DNA of 7,467 nucleotides from Pelobacter sp. UBA5610. Its GTDB lineage: Bacteria > Desulfobacterota > Desulfuromonadia > Desulfuromonadales > Syntrophotaleaceae. The notes beneath the pieces are model-generated. The model was not told the DNA's origin, did no database searches, and was given only the letters and a program-made list of their open reading frames with translations. Location: NCBI GenBank assembly GCA_002424645.1, contig DIKU01000089.1:5540-13006 (forward strand), in the 5' to 3' direction. Every line of letters starts with the position of its first letter. Positions within the stretch are counted from its first letter, which is position 1. The position numbers and the translations under genes are program-made. Below are positions 1 through 5,448 of this stretch, one piece after another.

Positions 1-57
1 CAGTTTGCCTTTATCTTTGGGGCCTTTCTGCCGCCAGACGTGCAGTGTCAGGTCCAT
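1..57 (-). CDS. sdhB: Succinate dehydrogenase/fumarate reductase iron-sulfur subunit, N-terminal fragment
   Basis: Only the first 19 codons are in the window; the gene runs off the left edge. The reading begins MDLTLHVWRQKGPKDKGKL, which fits the first beta strand of the plant-type ferredoxin domain of SdhB/FrdB. The ATG shares bases with the sdhA stop codon (TAATG), the usual sign of translational coupling. Known role of the family: a subunit with three Fe-S clusters that carries electrons between the flavin in SdhA and the haems and quinone in SdhC. The assignment rests mainly on position directly after sdhA and on the start; the cysteine motifs lie outside the window. Confidence 0.85.
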   Translation of the reverse strand, partial: MDLTLHVWRQKGPKDKGKL

Positions 58-1970
58 TATTTATAACTCCTTACAGCAAGTTCGATATTCTCGAAGCTCA
101 GAGGTTCTTTGTGCAACTCGGGGGCCTGGTCCGGACCCTTGTATTGCCATGCTGCAACATGGGCGAAGTCGGCATCGTTACGCAGCGCCTCGCCGTCCGG
201 GGTCTGGTGCTCGATGCGGAAATGACCGCCGCACGATTCCTCGCGATTGAGAGCGTCGCGCGCCAGCAGTTCGCCGAATTCGAGAAAGTCGGCTATCCTG
301 CCGGCTTTTTCGAGTTCCTGGTTCAGTTGCTGAGCGCCACCGGGGATACGGACATTTTGCCAGAATTCTTCGCGCAGTTCAGGGATGCGTTTGAGGGCCT
401 CGTTGAGGCTGGATGCGCTGCGGGCCATGCCGACCTGCTCCCACATGATGTGACCGAGTTCGCGGTGGAATTCGCTGGCGGTCTTGTGGCCGTTGATGGA
501 TAACAACCGATCGGTTTGTTGCGCTACCTGCTCGCGTGATTGTCTGAAGGCCTCGTGGGAGTCGCTCGCCATGCCGGGAGTGGTGCGGGCCAGGTAGTCG
601 GCGATGGTGTAGGGGATGACAAAATATCCGTCGGCCAATCCCTGCATGAGGGCACTCGCACCCAGGCGGTTGGCGCCATGGTCGGAAAAGTTTGCCTCGC
701 CGAGTACGAACAGGCCGTCGATGTTGCTCTGCAGGTTGTAGTCAACCCACAGTCCGCCCATGCTGTAGTGAGGTGCAGGGTAGATACGCATCGGCTGCCG
801 GTAGGCATTTTCGTCGGTGATACGTTCATACATCTCAAAAAGGTTGCCGTATCGCGAGCGAATCGCATCCTCACCAAGACGTTCTATGGAGTTACCGAAG
901 TCGAGGTATACGCCCCGTCCGCCGGGACCGACACCGTTGCCGGCATCGCAGGCTTCCTTGGCCGCACGGGAGGCGATGTCGCGCGGTGCCAGGTTGCCGA
1001 AACTCGGATATTTGCGCTCGAGGAAGTAATCGCGTTCGTTGTCGGGGATGTCCTGTGGAGACCGGGTGTCTCCCGTCTTTTTGGGAACCCAGATGCGACC
1101 GTCGTTGCGCAGCGACTCGGACATCAATGTCAGCTTGGATTGGTGGTCCCCGCTGACCGGGATGCAGGTCGGATGGATCTGCGTGTAGCAGGGGTTGGCA
1201 AAAAATGCTCCCTTTTTATGGGCGCGCCAGGCGGCAGTGACACTGCAGCCCATGGCGTTGGTCGACAGGTTGAAAACGTTGACGTAGCCGCCGGTCGCGA
1301 GGATGACCGCGTCGGCAGCATGGCAGCGGATTTCGCCTGTGGTGAGATCGCGCACGGTAATGCCCTTGGCCTGGCCATCGACGAGGACCAGATCAAGCAT
1401 TTCGGTGCGCGGGAATATCGTTACCGACTTGGCAGCGATCTGGCGAGACAGCGACTGGTAGGCACCAAGCAGCAATTGCTGCCCGGTCTGACCGCGCGCG
1501 AAGAAGGTGCGGGAAACCTGTGCGCCACCAAAAGAGCGGTTTTCCAGATAGCCGGCATAGTCGCGGGCAAAAGGCACGCCCTGGGCCACGCATTGATCGA
1601 TAATGGCATTGCTGATCTGGGCCAGCCGGTAGACATTGGCTTCGCGGGCGCGGAAATCGCCACCCTTGATGGTGTCGTAGAACAGTCGGAAAACACTGTC
1701 GCCATCGTTCGGATAGTTTTTTGCCGCGTTGATGCCACCCTGCGCCGCGATGGAATGGGCACGGCGAGGACTGTCCTGATAGCAGAAGGCTTCCACTCTG
1801 TAGCCGAGTTCGCCAAGGGTCGCTGCTGCCGAGGCCCCGGCCAGGCCGGTGCCGACAACGATAATTTTAAACTTGCGCTTATTAGCGGGATTAACCAGTT
1901 TGAGAGCCTGGCGATGGTTATCCCATTTGTCCGCCAAGGGTCCGGTTGGGCATTTGCCGTCGAGTATCAC
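57..1970 (-). CDS. sdhA: Succinate dehydrogenase/fumarate reductase flavoprotein subunit
   Basis: A 637-residue catalytic subunit of complex II that interconverts succinate and fumarate on the cytoplasmic face of the inner membrane. Visible motifs: the FAD dinucleotide fold GTGLAGASAA (about 40-49); the covalent-FAD histidine in AHSIAAQGG (His72); HPT (266-268) followed by MSES with Glu285; the proton-shuttle arginine in RDIASRA (Arg335); the active-site histidine in PHYSMGG (His401); and GEANFSDHGANRLGASAL (424-441), where Arg435 should bind the dicarboxylate. All key residues are present, so it should be active. The start is GTG, preceded by GGGAG six bases upstream; this gives the N-terminus MILDGKCPTG. 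The length and the SESLRNDGRIWVPKK stretch fit the Wolinella/Geobacter/Bacteroidetes type more than the E. coli type. The family works in either direction and the sequence does not say which dominates, so frdA is an equally valid name. Confidence 0.97.
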   Translation of the reverse strand: MILDGKCPTGPLADKWDNHRQALKLVNPANKRKFKIIVVGTGLAGASAAATLGELGYRVEAFCYQDSPRRAHSIAAQGGINAAKNYPNDGDSVFRLFYDTIKGGDFRAREANVYRLAQISNAIIDQCVAQGVPFARDYAGYLENRSFGGAQVSRTFFARGQTGQQLLLGAYQSLSRQIAAKSVTIFPRTEMLDLVLVDGQAKGITVRDLTTGEIRCHAADAVILATGGYVNVFNLSTNAMGCSVTAAWRAHKKGAFFANPCYTQIHPTCIPVSGDHQSKLTLMSESLRNDGRIWVPKKTGDTRSPQDIPDNERDYFLERKYPSFGNLAPRDIASRAAKEACDAGNGVGPGGRGVYLDFGNSIERLGEDAIRSRYGNLFEMYERITDENAYRQPMRIYPAPHYSMGGLWVDYNLQSNIDGLFVLGEANFSDHGANRLGASALMQGLADGYFVIPYTIADYLARTTPGMASDSHEAFRQSREQVAQQTDRLLSINGHKTASEFHRELGHIMWEQVGMARSASSLNEALKRIPELREEFWQNVRIPGGAQQLNQELEKAGRIADFLEFGELLARDALNREESCGGHFRIEHQTPDGEALRNDADFAHVAAWQYKGPDQAPELHKEPLSFENIELAVRSYK

Positions 1971-1976
1971 AGGAAA

Positions 1977-1982
1977 CTCCCT
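1977..1982 (-). promoter_or_regulatory. Ribosome binding site of sdhA, overlapping the sdhC stop
   Basis: Read on the minus strand this is AGGGAG. Its first two bases are also the last two bases of the sdhC TAG stop. It sits six bases before the GTG at 1970 and is the main reason for choosing that non-ATG start. The arrangement implies that ribosomes finishing sdhC can reinitiate on sdhA. Confidence 0.7.
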
Positions 1983-2667
1983 ACTTGATTACAAGGTCAA
2001 AAAAGATCAGCACCGGAATGGATACAAAGCCTGCTGCCAGTAGGACAGCGATCGTTTGGCTAAGACGTCCGAGCCAGGGCAGTACCTTTTCGTTGTTGAT
2101 GCCCAGGGTCTGAAACAGGCTGGCGAATCCGTGGCTGATGTGGAAAAACAGAACGGTCATGGCAACAGCATACGCCAACGGATAGCCGGCTTGGCTGAAG
2201 GAGTCCTGTTTGAAGTTGTCAACGATCATTCGAAAAACGTTAGGCAGGTGCCCCTCCAGTATTTCAACTGGCGGACCTATGGTGCGGAAAGTGAAGTGCA
2301 AAAGATGGAAGGCGATGAAGGCAGCCAGTAAAAGCCCGCTGTAAATCATGGTGCGGCTTGCGAGGCTGCTGCCTGGACGTTTTTTCCGTTTGTAGGCCAC
2401 CGGACGGGCACTGCGGTTTTCCAGCGTCAGAATGATGCCGAAAAGTACATGCAGGGCTACGGTGCCGGCCAGGCCGATGCGAAAGACCCACAGGAGAGGT
2501 TCGAGCTGGTGTAAATGCCTGGCGTAGGCGTTAATGCCGTCGGGGCCGAGATAGATGGAAAGGTTGCCGAGCAAATGGGCAACAACAAAGCCAAACAGGA
2601 TGAAGCCTGTGGCGGCCATAAACAGTTTGCGCCCTACGGCACTGCGGATAAGGTGTTTCAAAGGCAT
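1981..2667 (-). CDS. sdhC: Succinate dehydrogenase/fumarate reductase cytochrome b subunit
   Basis: A 228-residue integral membrane subunit that anchors SdhAB and passes electrons to or from (mena)quinone. Five hydrophobic segments can be drawn at roughly residues 15-37, 58-82, 105-127, 163-183 and 203-226, as in the single-subunit dihaem b558 family of Bacillus, Wolinella and Geobacter; no separate SdhD is needed or seen. Candidate axial haem ligands are His31 (VVAHLLGN), His73 (ALHVLFG), His121 or 124 (FHLLHF) and His176 or 179 (FHISHGF), one set per helix I-IV. The ATG is preceded by AGAGGA with about 10 bases of spacing, and an in-frame stop lies just upstream, so the start is secure. It is the first gene of sdhCAB, 10 bases before sdhA. 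Dihaem anchors of this kind usually work with low-potential menaquinone; that is inference here. Confidence 0.95.
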   Translation of the reverse strand: MPLKHLIRSAVGRKLFMAATGFILFGFVVAHLLGNLSIYLGPDGINAYARHLHQLEPLLWVFRIGLAGTVALHVLFGIILTLENRSARPVAYKRKKRPGSSLASRTMIYSGLLLAAFIAFHLLHFTFRTIGPPVEILEGHLPNVFRMIVDNFKQDSFSQAGYPLAYAVAMTVLFFHISHGFASLFQTLGINNEKVLPWLGRLSQTIAVLLAAGFVSIPVLIFFDLVIK

Positions 2668-2714
2668 GGTGCAGATATCCTCTGATTGTGGGTTAAGCTG
2701 GGATGGTCAGCCAT
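2658..2714 (-). CDS. Possible 18-codon leader ORF overlapping the sdhC start
   Basis: On the minus strand an ATG at 2714 follows AGGGGGG (2724-2730) at nine bases, a good Shine-Dalgarno match. It opens an ORF reading MADHPSLTHNQRISAPCL that stops with TGA at 2660-2658, inside the third and fourth codons of sdhC in another frame. Such an overlap could couple leader translation to sdhC. The peptide has no run of one amino acid that would suggest classical attenuation, and I do not recognise it. Purine-rich sequence followed by ATG can arise by chance, so this is a candidate only. Confidence 0.22.
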   Translation of the reverse strand: MADHPSLTHNQRISAPCL

Positions 2715-3005
2715 AACAAAAGTCCCCCCTGCATGTTGAAACCACCGTACCCCAGAAAGCCGTCTTCGGTGGGAAGGCGACCAGGATGACCATTTCCGCA
2801 TGTGCAGAGGCTGCATTCCCGGATTTCTTCCTGCCGGTTGCGTAAATCAAACCTTTAAAATACTGGCGGTTTGGGTGCAACGGATCGAAAACATCTGTTC
2901 TGGCTGTTGAGGGGGGCCGAGACGAAAAACACCAGTCTTGATTCGAGCAAGCTTGGTCTGCAGTCAACCGGGCACTCGAACTTTTATGCTGATGAGGCAG
3001 CCTGT

Positions 3006-3034
3006 ATACTAATGGTCTTGGCCTGAAAATGCAA
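3006..3034 (-). promoter_or_regulatory. Candidate sigma-70 type promoter for sdhCAB
   Basis: On the minus strand TTGCAT (3034-3029) and TAGTAT (3011-3006) are separated by exactly 17 bases. The -35 matches consensus at three of six positions and the -10 at four of six. Transcription would start near 2999 and leave a leader of about 330 nt before sdhC. A TATACT at 3005-3010 reads as a -10 on the plus strand over the same bases, so the direction is uncertain. Confidence 0.3.
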
Positions 3035-3148
3035 AAAAATTATTAGTTCCAATCGTGGCTTTCGTTTCGGTCTATTTGGTAAACGGCATATCTTGTGTTG
3101 TGAGGGCTCTTAGGGATTATTGAAAGGATGTGTAATTTTAAAAAAAAC

Positions 3149-3159
3149 TGTGCTAGTAT
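3149..3159 (+). promoter_or_regulatory. Candidate extended -10 promoter for the mla operon
   Basis: TGTGCTAGTAT is a good extended -10 element (TRTGn followed by TAGTAT). No strong -35 is visible at the right distance; GTGTAA at 3130-3135 is the best, with three of six matches. Transcription would start near 3166 and give a leader of about 135 nt. The GTCCGAC palindrome starts at the base right after the -10, so a bound protein would be expected to block RNA polymerase. Confidence 0.4.
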
Positions 3160-3190
3160 GTCCGACTCAAATTAAAAAAAGTCCGACATA
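3157..3190. promoter_or_regulatory. Operator-like paired palindrome (two GTCCGAC boxes 21 bp apart)
   Basis: GTCCGAC occurs at 3160-3166 and 3181-3187. Each box is palindromic around its central C, and the starts are exactly 21 bp apart, close to two helical turns. The flanks extend the symmetry: TATGTCCGAC on the left and GTCCGACATA on the right are inverted copies except at the two central C positions, separated by 14 A/T-rich bases. The GTCnGAC core resembles operators of GntR-family regulators such as E. coli FadR (TGGTCnGACCA-like), but the outer bases differ. No regulator gene is in the window, so the binding protein is unknown. Confidence 0.5.
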
Positions 3191-3304
3191 ATGAAAAAAA
3201 ATACACGTCGGGGAGGGGACGGGTGCTGGTGCCGGCTGTTGGGTGACAATCAACGGCGACGGCAATCGGTCCGCTGTTTTCTGGAGGAGATTGTGCCGGT
3301 ATGA
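3191..3304 (+). CDS. Possible 37-codon ORF coupled to mlaE
   Basis: An ATG directly after the second operator box opens an ORF of 37 codons starting MKKNTRRGGDGCWC, arginine-rich with three cysteines. Its TGA stop overlaps the mlaE start as ATGA (3301-3304), a common translational coupling arrangement. Against it: no Shine-Dalgarno sequence precedes the ATG, the start is only about 25 bases after the predicted transcription start, and the peptide resembles no family I know. It may be a chance ORF. Confidence 0.18.
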   Translation: MKKNTRRGGDGCWCRLLGDNQRRRQSVRCFLEEIVPV

Positions 3305-4110
3305 TGTGGATGGTCCATGCTGTTGGACGCTTTTTTCAAAAATTGGGCGGAAACTTTCTGCTTTATCTCGAACAAGCCGGGCGTATGGGGATCTTCCTGG
3401 GGGCCTGCCTGCTTAACGTAGTACGTCCTCCCTTCAAGCTCGGTCCCATCATCCGACAGATACATTTTATAGGGTCCCGCTCCACTTTCGTCATCCTGTT
3501 CACCGGGTCTTTTACCGGTATGGTGCTGGCTTTGCAGGGCTATTATACGCTACGCAAGTTCGGTTCGGAGGGGTTGCTCGGGGCGGCGGTAGCATTGAGC
3601 CTGTTGCGGGAATTGGGACCGGTTATCGCGGCTCTCATGGTGGTTGGTCGCGCCGGTTCGGCCATTTGTGCCGAGGTTGGGATCATGCGCAATTCGGAGC
3701 AGATTGACGCCCTTGAGTGCATGGCTATTGATCCATATAAATATCTCATGGCCCCCAAATTCGTTGCGGGGGTTATATCCATGCCACTTCTGACGGCTAT
3801 TTTTGATATGGCTGGCATTGTTGGCGGATACCTGGTTGGCGTTACCATGCTGGGTGTTAATAAAGGCGCTTATTTCCAGCAGATGTACGCCAGCGTGGTC
3901 TGGAACGACGTGAAAATGGGCTTGGTCAAATCTCTGGTGTTTGGATTGCTGATTATCTGGATAAGCGCCTGTAAAGGGTACTTTTTGCACCTTGAGCGTT
4001 CAGGAGGTTTCGGCGCTGAAGGGGTGAGCCGGGTTACTACCGATGCGGTCGTTTTATCGTCCGTAGCGATTTTAGTCTGGGATTATTTGCTAAGTGCCAT
4101 TATGTTGTAA
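3301..4110 (+). CDS. mlaE: Phospholipid ABC transporter permease MlaE
   Basis: A 269-residue inner-membrane permease of the MlaE family, close to the 260 residues of E. coli MlaE. The hallmark stretch runs from about residue 102 to 145: LLRELGPVIAALMVVGRAGS, then AEVGIMRNSEQIDALECM and AIDP. An N-terminal amphipathic segment (about 5-45) precedes the membrane core, with hydrophobic segments near 60-82, 92-115, 150-185, 205-225 and 245-268. There is no N-terminal STAS domain, which some MlaE relatives carry in place of a separate MlaB. GGAGGAGA ends 10 bases before the ATG at 3301; ATG codons at 3304 and 3313 are alternative starts. In the known system a MlaE dimer sits between the MlaF ATPases and the MlaD ring and moves phospholipids between the inner membrane and MlaC. 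First clear gene of the mla operon. Confidence 0.95.
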   Translation: MMWMVHAVGRFFQKLGGNFLLYLEQAGRMGIFLGACLLNVVRPPFKLGPIIRQIHFIGSRSTFVILFTGSFTGMVLALQGYYTLRKFGSEGLLGAAVALSLLRELGPVIAALMVVGRAGSAICAEVGIMRNSEQIDALECMAIDPYKYLMAPKFVAGVISMPLLTAIFDMAGIVGGYLVGVTMLGVNKGAYFQQMYASVVWNDVKMGLVKSLVFGLLIIWISACKGYFLHLERSGGFGAEGVSRVTTDAVVLSSVAILVWDYLLSAIML

Positions 4111-4129
4111 TCCTGCCGGCAGGATTTTT
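4109..4129 (+). terminator. Terminator-like hairpin just after mlaE
   Basis: AATCCTG (4109-4115), loop CCGG and CAGGATT (4120-4126) form a perfect 7-bp stem that starts within the mlaE stop codon. A run of five T (4125-4129) follows and partly overlaps the stem. As DNA it is an 18-bp perfect palindrome. The stem is short and only moderately GC-rich, so partial termination or 3'-end protection of the mlaE message is more likely than a full stop, given that mlaF is downstream on the same strand. Confidence 0.4.
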
Positions 4130-4172
4130 CGTCTAAAAAAGACTGGGCGGCTGTCGGTGGCTGCACCGAAAA

Positions 4173-4191
4173 CGCCTGAAATGCAAAGGCG
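4173..4191 (+). promoter_or_regulatory. Small stem covering the mlaF ribosome binding site
   Basis: CGCCT (4173-4177) can pair with AGGCG (4187-4191) across a nine-base loop. The AAAGG at 4185-4189 that serves as the mlaF Shine-Dalgarno sequence is partly inside the stem. A further stem, TCGGTG (4154-4159) with CACCGA (4164-4169), lies just upstream. The masking stem has only five pairs and would be marginal alone. Confidence 0.3.
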
Positions 4192-4196
4192 ATTCC

Positions 4197-4997
4197 ATGA
4201 CGCAAGAAAACACTAAAATTGCCATAGAATTGGTTGACGTTGAGCGTTCCTTTGGCCAACAGCAGGTCCTGAAAAAGGTTAACCTGGTGGTGCGCGAAGG
4301 AACCACTACCGTTATAGTTGGTCCCAGCGGTCAAGGAAAAAGCGTTATCCTCAAGCATATGTTGGGTTTACTGAAACCCGATGCCGGCAAGGTGCTCGTG
4401 TACGGGCAGGATATGGCCAGCATGAGCAAGCGGCAGATGAAGGAGGTCCGCAAGGATTTCGGTGTTCTGTTTCAGAATGTCGCCCTGTTCGATTCTATGA
4501 CCGTGTTCGACAATGTCGCCTTGCCGTTGCGTGAACGGACCGACACCAGTGAAGCCGAGATTCGGGATAATGTCGATGAAAAGCTGGCGCTTATGGATCT
4601 TGCGGATATGGGTGCCAAGTACCCCGCTCAACTCAGTGGTGGTATGAAAAAGCGTGTCGGGTTGGCCAGGGCGCTCGTCATGAAGCCTCGTATCGTATTT
4701 TTTGACGAACCCACTACCGGCCTGGATGTCAGCAAAAGCAACGAAATTTACAGGCTGTTTCATAAGACTCAGGCAAAACTGAAATATTCGGCTGTTATCG
4801 TCAGTCACGACGTGCCAAAAATATTTAAACTGGCCGATTACGTAGCCCTCATCCATGATGGCAAGATTCTCGGTAATATGTCTCCTGAGCAGTTTCAGCT
4901 TTCCGATAATCCTGTTATTCGGGCCTTTGTCGAGGAGACCATGGGGCCGATTTATTCCAGTGAAAGGGAGGAACGGTTTTTTTATGAAAAGGTTTAA
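4197..4997 (+). CDS. mlaF: Phospholipid ABC transporter ATP-binding protein MlaF
   Basis: A 266-residue cytoplasmic ATPase that powers MlaE. The motifs run in order: Walker A GPSGQGKS (42-49), Q-loop LFQN with Gln93, signature LSGGM (146-150), Walker B IVFFDE (166-171) with catalytic Glu171, D-loop near 175-177, and H-loop His204 (VIVSHD). All catalytic residues are intact. The LSGGMKKRVGLARAL signature region and the C-terminal tail after about residue 240 (ETMGPIYSSEREERFF) fit the MlaF branch. In E. coli the MlaF tail reaches the partner subunit and the STAS protein MlaB binds MlaF; no MlaB is encoded here. The Shine-Dalgarno sequence is only AAAGG, seven bases before the ATG. The gene starts 86 bases after mlaE and overlaps mlaD by 14 bases. 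Confidence 0.96.
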   Translation: MTQENTKIAIELVDVERSFGQQQVLKKVNLVVREGTTTVIVGPSGQGKSVILKHMLGLLKPDAGKVLVYGQDMASMSKRQMKEVRKDFGVLFQNVALFDSMTVFDNVALPLRERTDTSEAEIRDNVDEKLALMDLADMGAKYPAQLSGGMKKRVGLARALVMKPRIVFFDEPTTGLDVSKSNEIYRLFHKTQAKLKYSAVIVSHDVPKIFKLADYVALIHDGKILGNMSPEQFQLSDNPVIRAFVEETMGPIYSSEREERFFYEKV

Positions 4998-5430
4998 CGT
5001 TGAGATGGCTGTCGGAGTTTTCCTGGTAGCTGGTTTCATCTGTTTCGCCTATCTTTCCGTGAAACTTGGCGATGTGAATCTGTTTGGCGACAAGACTTAT
5101 CTCGTCAAGGCCCGCTTCGGGTCCGTTTCCGGACTCAAGGAAGGGGCTATCGTAGAGTTGGCCGGTGTTAAAATTGGGACGGTATCACGCGTCAGTCTCG
5201 ACCCTGAAAAATATGAAGCCGTGGTGGGGATGGATATCGACGCGGCGGTTAAACTGCAGGAAGACAGTATCGCGTCTATTCGCACCTCTGGTATCATAGG
5301 GGACAAATACGTTGATGTGTCGCCCGGTGGGCTCGAGGATTATATCCCGCCCGGTGGGGAGATCTATGAGACCGAGTCCGCAGTAAACATCGAAAAACTC
5401 ATCAGCAAGTATATCTTTGAGAAAAAATAA
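4984..5430 (+). CDS. mlaD: MCE-domain lipid transport protein MlaD
   Basis: A 148-residue protein with one N-terminal membrane anchor (about 8-27) and one MCE domain (about 37-116), recognisable from GLKEGAIVELAGVKIGTV (50-67) and TSGIIGDKYVDVSPGG (101-116). MCE proteins of this type form a hexameric periplasmic ring on the MlaE dimer with a central lipid channel. I chose the ATG at 4984, overlapping the end of mlaF, because GGGAGGAA lies about ten bases upstream and the anchor begins immediately. An in-frame ATG at 4855 would add 43 residues encoded entirely inside mlaF and is unlikely. The protein is shorter than E. coli MlaD (183 residues); the difference lies in the C-terminal tail, whose helices line the channel in E. 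coli. Confidence 0.94.
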   Translation: MKRFNVEMAVGVFLVAGFICFAYLSVKLGDVNLFGDKTYLVKARFGSVSGLKEGAIVELAGVKIGTVSRVSLDPEKYEAVVGMDIDAAVKLQEDSIASIRTSGIIGDKYVDVSPGGLEDYIPPGGEIYETESAVNIEKLISKYIFEKK

Positions 5431-5448
5431 GAAAGGGAGGGTGATTTC

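Larger units (their letters stand above)
2668..3300. other. Divergent intergenic region between sdhC and mlaE
   Basis: This is 633 bases between two diverging operons with no conventional gene that I can support. The part from about 2700 to 2830 is GC-rich and contains modest inverted repeats: ATGGTCA 2703-2709 with TGACCAT 2787-2793, CCACCG 2742-2747 with CGGTGG 2767-2772, and TGCAG 2803-2807 with CTGCA 2811-2815. The part from about 3000 to 3200 is AT-rich, as expected for promoters, and holds the candidate promoter and operator elements listed separately. I see nothing specific in 3035-3120. Confidence 0.7.

Noticed and set aside
540..1988. Long open frame (482 codons) on the plus strand, antisense to sdhA
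   Set aside because: It mirrors the codons of a clearly real sdhA, has no family motif and no ribosome binding site; GC-rich genes commonly leave the opposite strand open.
2767..2815. Faint resemblance to part of a cobalamin riboswitch (GGGAAGGCG then AGGATGACC) on the plus strand
   Set aside because: The B12 box and the remaining conserved core are absent, and no gene starts nearby in that direction.
2707..2967. Minus-strand frame of 86 codons upstream of sdhC
   Set aside because: It needs a TTG start with no Shine-Dalgarno sequence and resembles no known protein; neighbouring frames are equally open in the same stretch.
3120..3125. TTGAAA as the -35 of the mla promoter
   Set aside because: It lies 28 bases before the TAGTAT box, too far for a sigma-70 promoter, and no -10 fits at 16-18 bases.
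3226..3242. Possible sigma-54 -24/-12 element (TGGTGC then TTGG) before mlaE
   Set aside because: Spacing between the GG and the downstream element is off by one and the GC dinucleotide is missing.
4855..4983. N-terminal extension of MlaD from an upstream in-frame ATG
   Set aside because: The extra 43 residues lie wholly inside mlaF, and the start at 4984 has a good Shine-Dalgarno sequence and places the membrane anchor at the N-terminus.
4368..5039. Open frame of 223 codons on the minus strand across mlaF and mlaD
   Set aside because: Antisense to two strongly supported genes and without recognisable domains.
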